A DNA stretch of 64,000 bases from Tateyamaria omphalii (GTDB lineage Bacteria; Pseudomonadota; Alphaproteobacteria; Rhodobacterales; Rhodobacteraceae): NCBI RefSeq assembly GCF_014651375.1, contig NZ_BMWT01000003.1, positions 558,001 through 622,000 on the forward strand. The letters are read 5' to 3'. The position numbers and the translations under genes are program-made. Of the stretch, positions 9,077 to 16,717 are shown one piece after another. Every line of letters begins with the position of its first letter. Position 1 is the stretch's first letter. A model generated the notes under the pieces. The model saw only the letters and a list, made by a program, of their open reading frames with translations, searched no databases and was not told where the DNA came from.

Positions 9077-10893
9077 TCCACGGTCACGGACTTTGCAAGG
9101 TTGCGCGGCTGATCCACATCAGTGCCCTTGGCGACGGCCGTATGATAGGCCAGCAACTGCGCAGGCAGGGCATAGAGAATGGGTGCGATGATGTCCGGAC
9201 AGTCCGGCATGGCGATTTCGGACCAGACGCCATCCCCGGCCTCTGCAATGCCAGCCGCATTTGACACCAGAACAACCTTGCCCTTGCGGGCCATAACCTC
9301 TTGCATGTTCGAAACGGTCTTGTCGAACAGCCCGTCCTTGGGGGCCATGACAACCACTGGAACGTGTTTGTCGATCAATGCGATAGGGCCGTGTTTTAGC
9401 TCACCTGATGCATAGGCCTCGGCGTGTATGTAGCTGATTTCCTTCAGCTTCAGGGCGCCCTCAAGCGCGAGCGGATACATCACTCCGCGGCCTAGGAAAA
9501 GAATGTCTCGCGCTTCCGCCAGCTTGCGCGCGGTGCGCTTCATCACCGCGCTGCGGTCAATGCCATGAGTCATCAGGGCTGGCAAGCTGCGCAAAGCGGA
9601 CACGTGATCGGCGAAGGTGGCGGCGTCAATCTCGCCGCGGTCGCGGGCTGCACGCAGCGCCAACATCAGCAGAACGGTTAACTGGCAGGTAAATGCCTTG
9701 GTCGAGGCCACGCCAACTTCGACGCCTGCATGGATGGGCAGGGCGAGGTCGCTTTCACGCGCAATCGAGCTTTCGGGAACATTGATCACCGATACGATCT
9801 TGTCCGCCTTGCCCTCGCAATAACGCAATGCCGCAAGCGTGTCGGCGGTTTCGCCGGACTGGCTGACAAACAGGGCCAGCGTTTTGCCCGGGATGGGTGG
9901 TTCGCGGTAGCGGAATTCGGACGCAACATCAACCTCGACTGGCAGGCGGGCGATCTGTTCGAACCAGTATTTTGCGGTCAGACATGCATAGTAGGCAGTG
10001 CCGCAAGCGACCATCGTCAGACGCTCGATGTTTGCAAAATCGATGCCGGGATCGGGCAGGGTGATTTCGCCATCGCTGCCGAGATAGTTGGCCAGCGTGT
10101 TGTTCAGCACATTGGGCTGTTCTGCGATTTCCTTTGCCATGAAGTGCTTGTGCCCCGCCTTGTCTACGCGGGCGGCGTCGATCTGGATTTGGCGCACTGC
10201 CCGGTTGGCCAAAGTCCCGTTGGCATCGCGGATTTCGACGCCTTGGCGGGTGACAACAGCGCGGTCGCCTTCCTCCAGATACGTGATGCGATCGGTCAGC
10301 GGGGCCAATGCAATGGCATCTGAACCCACGAACATTTCACCGTCACCATGACCGATGGCGAGGGGCGAGCCTTTGCGCGCAGCGACGATCAGATCGTCAT
10401 GACCGTCAAAAAGGAAGGCGAGGGCGAACGCGCCTTCCAACGCATCCAGCGTTTTGAAGGCGGCGTCCACAGGCTCTGCGCCCTGCTGCATATGGTGGTG
10501 CGTCATCAGGGCGACGGTTTCGCTGTCTGTCTCAGTCTCAAAACTGATCCCGGCGTCGGCCAGTTCGGCGCGCAATTCGCGGAAGTTTTCGATGATCCCG
10601 TTGTGGACGACAGCAACGGGGCCAGCGCGATGCGGGTGTGCGTTGCCCTCGCTCGGGCCGCCATGTGTGGCCCAGCGTGTGTGACCTATCCCAGCTTTCC
10701 CGGCCAAAGGCTCATGCACCAGCTTGTCGCTGAGGTTCACCAGCTTGCCGACCGCGCGCCGCCGATCCAGTGTGCCGCCATTGATCGTTGCGATCCCGGC
10801 ACTGTCATAGCCGCGGTATTCAAGCCGCTTCAGCGCTTCGACCAGAATGGGGGCAACTTCATGATCGCCCAGAACCCCTACAATTCCACACAT
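9073..10893 (-). CDS. glmS: Glutamine--fructose-6-phosphate aminotransferase (isomerising)
   Basis: 606 residues. Makes glucosamine-6-phosphate from fructose-6-phosphate and glutamine, the entry step to UDP-GlcNAc for peptidoglycan and LPS. The N-terminal class II glutamine amidotransferase begins MCGIVGVLG, where Cys2 becomes the nucleophile after Met removal; RYDSAGIA-type and HTRWATHG motifs follow. Two SIS sugar-isomerase domains fill the C-terminal half (VSQSGETADTLAAL; GRGVMYPLALEGALKLKEISY), and the protein ends NLAKSVTVE as is usual. The start codon follows the glmU stop with no gap, and the stop overlaps alkD. No ribozyme-like leader is possible because the gene abuts glmU. Confidence 0.97.
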   Translation of the reverse strand: MCGIVGVLGDHEVAPILVEALKRLEYRGYDSAGIATINGGTLDRRRAVGKLVNLSDKLVHEPLAGKAGIGHTRWATHGGPSEGNAHPHRAGPVAVVHNGIIENFRELRAELADAGISFETETDSETVALMTHHHMQQGAEPVDAAFKTLDALEGAFALAFLFDGHDDLIVAARKGSPLAIGHGDGEMFVGSDAIALAPLTDRITYLEEGDRAVVTRQGVEIRDANGTLANRAVRQIQIDAARVDKAGHKHFMAKEIAEQPNVLNNTLANYLGSDGEITLPDPGIDFANIERLTMVACGTAYYACLTAKYWFEQIARLPVEVDVASEFRYREPPIPGKTLALFVSQSGETADTLAALRYCEGKADKIVSVINVPESSIARESDLALPIHAGVEVGVASTKAFTCQLTVLLMLALRAARDRGEIDAATFADHVSALRSLPALMTHGIDRSAVMKRTARKLAEARDILFLGRGVMYPLALEGALKLKEISYIHAEAYASGELKHGPIALIDKHVPVVVMAPKDGLFDKTVSNMQEVMARKGKVVLVSNAAGIAEAGDGVWSEIAMPDCPDIIAPILYALPAQLLAYHTAVAKGTDVDQPRNLAKSVTVE

Positions 10894-12249
10894 TTAACTG
10901 CCTCTGCTCTGGCGGGCCTTTTTGGCCTTCAACATTTCAAAGAGTTTGCGGGCCATGCCCGGTTTCTCGACCTGTGGCGCGCGGGCAATGGCGAGTGCGC
11001 CGTCCTCCACATCGGATGTGATGACCGAACCGGAGCCGGTCATCGCCTCGTCCCCGACGGACACAGGCGCAACAAGCATTGTATTGGAACCGATAAAGGC
11101 GCGCGCGCCGATCTCCGTCCGGTGTTTCATGACGCCATCGTAGTTGCAGGTGATGGTGCCGGCACCGATATTGCTGGCCTCGCCCACAGATGCATCACCG
11201 ATATAGGATAGGTGATTGACCTTTGCCCCGGTGGCCAACGCCGCATTCTTCACCTCGACGAAATTGCCGATGCGTACATCCTCCGCCAGTTCCGCGCCGG
11301 GACGCAGGCGGGCATAGGGGCCGACGATCGCACCACGTGACACGTGGCAGCCCTCAAGATGCGAAAAGGCGCGGATGGTTGCGCCGCTTTCAACGGTCAC
11401 GTTGGGGCCAAAAACTACATTTGGTTCAATCAAAGCATCCCGCCCGACGACAGTGTCAAAAGACAGGTAAACCGTGTTCGGGGCCATCATCGTCACGCCG
11501 CTGTCCAGCAATTCGGCGCGCGCGCGGGCCTGAAAGATGGCATCCGCCGCCGCAAGGTCAGAGCGGCTGTCGACGCCCAGTGTTTCTGCCTCATCGCACT
11601 TCACCGCCGTGACCTTCAGTCCGCGGGCATTTGCCAGTTCGGGCACAGCGGTAAGGTAGTATTCGCCCGATGCGTTGTCGTTTGTGACCTCAGACAAAAG
11701 CTCGAACAGCACCTTTGCGTCACAGGCCATCAATCCGCTGTTGGTAAAGCGGATGGTGCGTTCGTCTTCGGTGGCATCCTTATATTCGACGATCTTGATC
11801 AGGCGATCCCCGTCCATGACCAGACGTCCGTAACGCGGTTGCACCTCGGCAATGTCAAAGCCCAACACGACCACATCGTGGGTGCGCCGCGCCTCAACCA
11901 TACGAGTGAGGGTGTCGGGTTGCAGAAAGGGCGTATCCCCAAAGACGACAACCACATCACCGTCAAACCCTTCAAGCGCCTCGCGGGCCTGATCCACCGC
12001 GTGGCCAGTGCCAAGCTGCTCGTCCTGCAGCACCACCTGAACGCTTGGGTCAAAATCCATTGCTGATGCATGCACCTGATCGCTGCCATGGCCCGCCACC
12101 ACGATAGTGTGCTCGGGCTCAAGGACTGAAGCGGCCCTGAGCGCATGGTGCAGCATCGGGGCGCCAGCGATGGGATGAAGGACCTTGGGCAGGTCCGATT
12201 TCATCCGTGTGCCTTTGCCCGCGGCCAGGATGATTAGTGCAACGCTCAT
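10894..12249 (-). CDS. glmU: Bifunctional N-acetylglucosamine-1-phosphate uridyltransferase / glucosamine-1-phosphate acetyltransferase
   Basis: 451 residues from the ATG at 12249; longer frames run into the divergent gene region and are not supported. The N-terminal pyrophosphorylase domain has the signature LAAGKGTRMKSDLPKVLHP near residues 8-26. From about residue 250 the sequence becomes hexapeptide left-handed beta-helix repeats (for example GATIRAFSHLEGCHV, GAIVGPYARLRPGAEL) with the acetyltransferase site around NFVEVKNAALATGAKVNHLSYIGD. It acetylates GlcN-1-P and then makes UDP-GlcNAc. First gene of glmU-glmS-alkD, so both ends of the UDP-GlcNAc pathway are co-expressed. Confidence 0.96.
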   Translation of the reverse strand: MSVALIILAAGKGTRMKSDLPKVLHPIAGAPMLHHALRAASVLEPEHTIVVAGHGSDQVHASAMDFDPSVQVVLQDEQLGTGHAVDQAREALEGFDGDVVVVFGDTPFLQPDTLTRMVEARRTHDVVVLGFDIAEVQPRYGRLVMDGDRLIKIVEYKDATEDERTIRFTNSGLMACDAKVLFELLSEVTNDNASGEYYLTAVPELANARGLKVTAVKCDEAETLGVDSRSDLAAADAIFQARARAELLDSGVTMMAPNTVYLSFDTVVGRDALIEPNVVFGPNVTVESGATIRAFSHLEGCHVSRGAIVGPYARLRPGAELAEDVRIGNFVEVKNAALATGAKVNHLSYIGDASVGEASNIGAGTITCNYDGVMKHRTEIGARAFIGSNTMLVAPVSVGDEAMTGSGSVITSDVEDGALAIARAPQVEKPGMARKLFEMLKAKKARQSRGS

Positions 12250-12376
12250 GGCTTTCTCTTTGTATTTTTGTTTGGCCCTGTTTATCCGCTGGGCGCAAAG
12301 GCGCAAGCGCGCGGTAATCAAAGAAGATTTCGGCTTGCAACAGGAACGGGCGGTGATCCGCCAGAAGGGGCGACGC

Positions 12377-13042
12377 ATGGCGGCAGTGATTTTCGATCTC
12401 GATGGCACATTGGCAGACACCAGCGGGGACCTGTTGGCCGCAGCCAATCACTGTTTTCGCGACATGGGTTTGGGTGATGTTCTGGGGCCGGATGATGCGG
12501 GTGTGGCGCTGCGGGGGGGACGGATGATGCTGCGCACTGGCCTGACACGTGTCGAGCAGATGGATGATGCGTTGGTCGACAAGTACTACCCGATACTCCT
12601 CGAAGCCTATGCGGCGGATATCAGCAGTCTTACAACGCTGTATCCGGGGGCAATGCAGGCCATCGCGGCCTTGTCCGATCAGGGCTATGCCATCGGCATC
12701 TGCACCAACAAACCCGAAGGCTTGGCCGAACAATTGATGCAGGACCTTGGTGTACGGGATGCCTTTGGCAGCCTGGTCGGCGCGGATACACTGTCAGTGC
12801 GCAAACCTGACCCGGAACCGTTGTTCGAAGCGACCCGTCGTCTTGGGATCGATCCGCAGACCTGCATTCTGGTGGGTGATAGTGACACTGACCGGAACAC
12901 TGCGCGCGCGGCGGGTGTGCCATCGGTCCTTGTCACCTTTGGTCCGTCTGGCGACGACATGGCGGCCTTGGAGCCAGAAGCATTGCTCGATGACTACGCC
13001 GCTCTGCCGAGCGTAGTCGCGGCGCTTCGCCCACTGGCGTAA
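12377..13042 (+). CDS. gph: HAD-family phosphoglycolate phosphatase-like hydrolase
   Basis: 221 residues from the ATG at 12377, preceded by an AGAAGGGG ribosome-binding site; upstream in-frame codons extend into glmU territory. HAD motifs are complete: FDLDGTLADT with Asp7 nucleophile and Asp9 acid/base, CTNKPEG for motif II, KPDPEP for motif III and LVGDSDTDRNTARAAG for motif IV. The alpha-helical cap between residues about 15 and 80 is of the C1 type. The protein most resembles bacterial Gph, which clears 2-phosphoglycolate, but related enzymes use other small phosphates. It is divergent from glmU across a 127-base gap that should hold both promoters. Confidence 0.82.
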   Translation: MAAVIFDLDGTLADTSGDLLAAANHCFRDMGLGDVLGPDDAGVALRGGRMMLRTGLTRVEQMDDALVDKYYPILLEAYAADISSLTTLYPGAMQAIAALSDQGYAIGICTNKPEGLAEQLMQDLGVRDAFGSLVGADTLSVRKPDPEPLFEATRRLGIDPQTCILVGDSDTDRNTARAAGVPSVLVTFGPSGDDMAALEPEALLDDYAALPSVVAALRPLA

Positions 13043-13122
13043 TCCCGCAGGTTCGCTTTCGGAACATGAAATAAAGACAGGATGTCTTGACGGGTTCTGC
13101 GCCACATCCCACAAACGCTCGC

Positions 13123-14322
13123 ATGACAGAGCATTTTACCGGCAGTTTCACCCAGCAAGAGCCCATTCCCGAAGAGGGGATCGAGGCCGCGATTGCAGTT
13201 ATGCGGCATGGCCGCCTGCACCGATATAACACGGTTGAAGGCGAATTGTCGGAGACGGCATTGCTGGAACAGGAGTTTGCGAACGAGGTTGGCGCGCAAT
13301 ACTGCCTTGCCGTGGCATCGGGCGGATATGCCATGGCGACGGCCCTGCGGGCCGTCGGGGTGCAGGCAGGGGACAAGGTGTTGTCGAATGCCTTTACCCT
13401 TGCGCCGGTGCCCGGAGCGATTGCATCGCTGGGTGCCGTGCCTGTCTTTGTCGGCGTGACCGAGAGCCTGACCATCGATCTGGATGATCTCGAGGGCAAA
13501 CTGGGCGAGGCGAAGGTACTGCTTTTGAGCCACATGCGCGGGCATATCTGCGACATGGAGCGCCTGATGGCGATGTGCAACGCGGCAAGTGTAACAGTGA
13601 TCGAAGACTGCGCCCACACCATGGGGGCCGCATGGAACGGTGTCGCCTCAGGGCGTTATGGGGCCATTGGGTGCTATTCCTGCCAGACCTACAAACATGT
13701 CAATTCGGGCGAGGGCGGATTTCTGGTCACCGATGACCCGCATCTTGCTGCCAAGGCCGTGATGCTGTCCGGCAGCTACATGTTGTTCGAGCGTCACCTT
13801 GCCGCCCCGCCGAAAGAGGCGTTCGATGACATCAAGTACCACACGCCCAACATCTCGGGTCGTATGGACAACCTGCGTGCGGCCATCTTGCGCCCTCAGA
13901 TCGCCGATCTTGCAACGCAATGTCAGCGTTGGAATGACCGCTACAATGCGATTGAAGACGGTTTGCGCGACACGCCCGGCCTGACCGTGATTGACCGTCC
14001 CAAGGCAGAAACCATTGTTGGGTCATCTATTCAGTTTCTATTGTTGGATTGGGCTGCATCCGCGGTGCGCGAGGTCATCAGCCAATGCGCTGCGCGGGGT
14101 GTCGAATTGAAGTGGTTTGGCGCAGCAGAACCCGTTGCGTTCACCAGCCGCTATGACAGCTGGCGCTATGCGCCTTCAAAGCCAATGGCGGCAAGTGACC
14201 GGGTTTTGGCGGGCATTGTGGACATGCGTGTTCCACTGACCTTCAGTCTGGAAGACTGCGCGCTGATTGCCCGGATCATTCGGGACGAAGTCACACGCAT
14301 CAACAACAGAATGACCGCTTAA
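13123..14322 (+). CDS. DegT/DnrJ/EryC1-family PLP-dependent aminotransferase
   Basis: 399 residues from ATG 13123; a TTG 36 bases earlier is an alternative, and neither has a strong ribosome-binding site. The fold-type I signature of sugar aminotransferases is present: IEDCAHTMGA for the PLP-contacting Asp, and CYSCQTYKHVNSGEGGF with Lys191 as the Schiff-base lysine. Family members transaminate nucleotide-linked keto-sugars for LPS, capsule or antibiotic sugars. No other sugar-modification gene is adjacent, so the substrate is open; the glycosyltransferase genes elsewhere in the window are the only hint. It stands alone between gph and the EF-hand gene. Confidence 0.82.
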   Translation: MTEHFTGSFTQQEPIPEEGIEAAIAVMRHGRLHRYNTVEGELSETALLEQEFANEVGAQYCLAVASGGYAMATALRAVGVQAGDKVLSNAFTLAPVPGAIASLGAVPVFVGVTESLTIDLDDLEGKLGEAKVLLLSHMRGHICDMERLMAMCNAASVTVIEDCAHTMGAAWNGVASGRYGAIGCYSCQTYKHVNSGEGGFLVTDDPHLAAKAVMLSGSYMLFERHLAAPPKEAFDDIKYHTPNISGRMDNLRAAILRPQIADLATQCQRWNDRYNAIEDGLRDTPGLTVIDRPKAETIVGSSIQFLLLDWAASAVREVISQCAARGVELKWFGAAEPVAFTSRYDSWRYAPSKPMAASDRVLAGIVDMRVPLTFSLEDCALIARIIRDEVTRINNRMTA

Positions 14323-14476
14323 TACGCTGCCGATAGGCGGATGAGCGCCGCAATTGCGGCTCAAACGCCTTGTCCGGACACGATTTTGCGTGCGTCCCGG
14401 CAAGCTGATGATAGCAATCGGCGTACTCTGTGCGGCCTATGGCGGGCAGCACGACATTGATCAAAAGTAATCAGCT

Positions 14477-15199
14477 ATGCGTACAGAAAAGAAATCTGAA
14501 ACACTCGAAGTCCGGGTGAGCCTGAGTGAAAAATCCGCCTTTGCAGCCCGTGCGGCTGCGCGTGGAGAGTCCATGAGCGCAGCCTTGCGCAGGCTGATTG
14601 CCGAAGATGCCGTGCCTCATCTTTTATCCAATGAGGTTCCCATGTGGCGTAAATTCATCATTGCCGGTGCGCCGGCTGCAATCACTGCTTCTGTTTTCAT
14701 TGCCGTCTCACTGGCCGGTGCGGCCGCCAATACTGACTTCAAAGGCGGGTTTCGGTCTTTGGACGCCAATCGAGATGGCATCGTCGACCACGCGGAATTG
14801 GTGGCGGACATGACCCATCAAATTTCCCAAGCAGACGTCCCGCCTGAATGCGAAGGCACGCAGTGGGAAGAACGATGGTCAGCAACACCTGAGAAATTGG
14901 CCGACGGGCACATGGAATTCTACGATGCAAATGGCGACGGGGAAGTGACGTTAAAGGAATACATTGCTTCCTACGAGCGCCAGCGTGCGAGCGATTTTGT
15001 TGAGGCGGATACCGATGACAGCGGATTTGTCACACTCGACGAACTTGAGGCGGCCTATCGTCTGGATGAGGCCAAGGTGAGTGCCGAGTGTCGTGCGGCG
15101 ATTGGTATGCAAAGCGCGGCCAAGGCCCCCGAGATCATGGCGTTCCTCGATGCTGACGGTGATGGGCGCGTGAGTCTTCGGGAATTCGTGGACCACTGA
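14477..15199 (+). CDS. Ribbon-helix-helix / transmembrane / EF-hand fusion protein
   Basis: 240 residues. Residues about 8-45 (TLEVRVSLSEKSAF ... MSAALRRLIAED) resemble a ribbon-helix-helix strand-helix-helix unit such as Arc/CopG-type DNA-binding proteins. Residues about 60-83 form one hydrophobic segment. Beyond it lie four EF-hand loops of 12 residues with canonical spacing: 96-107 (DANRDGIVDHAE), 150-161 (DANGDGEVTLKE), 178-189 (DTDDSGFVTLDE) and 225-236 (DADGDGRVSLRE), each ending in Glu. If translated in full, the DNA-binding part would face the cytoplasm and the calcium-binding part the periplasm. An internal ATG at 14642 with an upstream GAGG could instead give a plain secreted EF-hand protein of 185 residues. 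Function unknown. Confidence 0.75.
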   Translation: MRTEKKSETLEVRVSLSEKSAFAARAAARGESMSAALRRLIAEDAVPHLLSNEVPMWRKFIIAGAPAAITASVFIAVSLAGAAANTDFKGGFRSLDANRDGIVDHAELVADMTHQISQADVPPECEGTQWEERWSATPEKLADGHMEFYDANGDGEVTLKEYIASYERQRASDFVEADTDDSGFVTLDELEAAYRLDEAKVSAECRAAIGMQSAAKAPEIMAFLDADGDGRVSLREFVDH

Positions 15200-15206
15200 C
15201 CGGGAC

Positions 15207-15235
15207 TCGACACCGAAATCCTTCCTCGCTATTAT
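15207..15235 (+). promoter_or_regulatory. Predicted sigma-70-type promoter of the ivd operon
   Basis: TCGACA at 15207-15212 and TATTAT at 15230-15235 are separated by exactly 17 bases, a good match to the housekeeping consensus, 44 bases upstream of the ivd start codon. The operator palindrome begins inside the -10 element. Confidence 0.55.
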
Positions 15236-15251
15236 TGAACGTGCGTTCAAT
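15234..15251. promoter_or_regulatory. 18-bp palindromic operator overlapping the ivd promoter
   Basis: ATTGAACG-TG-CGTTCAAT is perfectly symmetric apart from the two central bases. It overlaps the last bases of the -10 box and the likely start of transcription, 27 bases before the ivd ATG, the classical place for a repressor. TTGAACG half-sites are reminiscent of TetR-family regulators of fatty-acid and branched-chain amino acid catabolism (LiuQ/FadR-like) in proteobacteria; that assignment is from memory and tentative. No TetR or MerR gene lies in the window. Confidence 0.65.
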
Positions 15252-15278
15252 TTACGTGCGAATGTCGGGGGAGGATCC

Positions 15279-16442
15279 ATGTTCCACGCATCAATGACCT
15301 TTGATCTGGGTGACGAGATCGGCGCGCTGCGCGACATGGTGCATCGCTGGGCGCAGGAACGCGTCAAGCCGATGGCAGCCAAGATCGACACGGACAACAG
15401 TTTCCCACCCGAACTTTGGCCCGAGATGGGCGAACTTGGTCTGCTGGGGATCACCGTCTCGGAAGACGATGGTGGGGCGGGCATGGGCTATCTCGCCCAT
15501 ACCGTCGCTGTCGAAGAAATCGCGCGCGCCAGTGCTTCTGTCTCTCTCAGCTACGGCGCGCATTCGAACTTGTGCGTGAACCAGATCAAGCTGAATGCAA
15601 CGCCCGAGCAGAAGGCAAAATACCTGCCCGGATTGGTCAGCGGAGAACATGTTGGCGCGCTGGCCATGTCTGAGGCGGGGGCCGGTTCAGATGTTGTGTC
15701 GATGAAGCTGCATGCCGAGAAACGCAATGATCGCTTTATCCTGAACGGGACAAAGTACTGGATCACCAACGGGCCGGATGCCGATACGCTGGTTGTCTAT
15801 GCCAAGACCGATCCAAACGCGGGCCCGCGGGGCATGACCGCGTTCCTGATTGAACGGGATATGGTCGGTTTTTCCACGTCTCCGCATTTCGACAAGTTGG
15901 GCATGCGGGGGTCGAACACGGGCGAGCTGATCTTTGAGAATGTCGAGGTCCCGTTCGAAAACATTCTTGGTCAAGAAGGGCACGGCGTGGCGGTCCTCAT
16001 GTCCGGCTTAGACTATGAACGGGTAGTGTTGGCGGGAATTGGGCTCGGCATCATGGCGGCCTGCCTGGACGAGGTCATGCCCTATGTCACCGAACGCAAG
16101 CAATTCGGCCAACCCATCGGAAACTTCCAACTGATGCAGGGCAAGATCGCCGATATGTATGCGGCGATGAATTCGGCCCGCGCTTACGTTTACGAGGTCG
16201 CCAAAGCCTGTGATCGGGGCGAGGTGACACGGCAAGATGCTGCGGCGTGCTGCCTTTATGCATCCGAAGAAGCCATGAAGCAGGCGCATCAGGCCGTTCA
16301 GGCCATGGGCGGTGCAGGCTTTCTGAACGATGCGCCCGTTGCGCGGATATTCCGCGACGCAAAGCTGATGGAGATTGGTGCCGGAACGTCAGAGATCAGG
16401 CGCATGCTCGTGGGGCGCGAGCTGGTTTCGGCGATGGCCTGA
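15279..16442 (+). CDS. ivd: Isovaleryl-CoA dehydrogenase
   Basis: 387 residues. Oxidises isovaleryl-CoA to 3-methylcrotonyl-CoA with FAD and passes electrons to electron-transfer flavoprotein; first committed step of leucine breakdown. The sequence shows the acyl-CoA dehydrogenase fold with AMSEAGAGSDV and WITNGPDADTLVVYAKT for FAD binding. Two features separate it from other family members: a glutamate at position 247 within GLDYERVVLAG, where isovaleryl-CoA dehydrogenases keep the catalytic base, and glycine/alanine in IGAGTSEIRR, where straight-chain enzymes have the base. It heads the liu-type operon and is preceded by a strong promoter and operator. Confidence 0.95.
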   Translation: MFHASMTFDLGDEIGALRDMVHRWAQERVKPMAAKIDTDNSFPPELWPEMGELGLLGITVSEDDGGAGMGYLAHTVAVEEIARASASVSLSYGAHSNLCVNQIKLNATPEQKAKYLPGLVSGEHVGALAMSEAGAGSDVVSMKLHAEKRNDRFILNGTKYWITNGPDADTLVVYAKTDPNAGPRGMTAFLIERDMVGFSTSPHFDKLGMRGSNTGELIFENVEVPFENILGQEGHGVAVLMSGLDYERVVLAGIGLGIMAACLDEVMPYVTERKQFGQPIGNFQLMQGKIADMYAAMNSARAYVYEVAKACDRGEVTRQDAAACCLYASEEAMKQAHQAVQAMGGAGFLNDAPVARIFRDAKLMEIGAGTSEIRRMLVGRELVSAMA

Positions 16443-16717
16443 TGCCGCGCCAAATTGTCATCACAACAGCCAGTTTGGTTGTTCTGGCAGCATTCGGTGG
16501 CTTCTGGTTGGGCCAGCGGCAGGTGAATGTTGATGCCAGCGACGTCATCGCGGCTGTGGCTGACGCACATGTGGCAAAGCATGGCGGTGACAGGCGCCTC
16601 TGTGTGGGGTGGCCCGGGGACGACGGTGTTGTATTTTTTGTGCGGTGTGTGGCGTCGCTCTATGCCGTGGACCGGTGGGGCCGCGTTTCCGAAATAGATC
16701 AGGAGGGTGCCATATGA
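16442..16717 (+). CDS. Small membrane-anchored protein of unknown function in the leucine operon
   Basis: 91 residues from ATG 16442, overlapping the ivd stop by one base (TGATG); the stop overlaps the next start by four bases (ATGA). An N-terminal hydrophobic stretch (IVITTASLVVLAAFGGFWLG) would serve as signal anchor. The rest is periplasmic and holds two cysteines (RRLCVGWPG and FVRCVASLY) that could form a disulfide. The frame spans the whole interval between two recognisable genes and is coupled at both ends, which argues that it is real. I do not recognise the family. Confidence 0.65.
   Translation: MPRQIVITTASLVVLAAFGGFWLGQRQVNVDASDVIAAVADAHVAKHGGDRRLCVGWPGDDGVVFFVRCVASLYAVDRWGRVSEIDQEGAI

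Noticed and set aside
9730-12066. Three plus-strand frames of 197, 287 and 240 codons opposite glmS and glmU
   Set aside because: The sequences are His/Arg/Gly-rich antisense shadows of glmS and glmU with no domain.
14347-14360. 14-bp palindrome GCCGC-AATT-GCGGC after the aminotransferase gene
   Set aside because: A short five-pair stem without T-run in GC-rich DNA; could occur by chance, so not listed as terminator.
14457-14474. TTGATCAAAAGTAATCAG as an FNR box before the EF-hand gene
   Set aside because: The half-sites are 8 bases apart instead of 4, and the site is immediately before the start codon.
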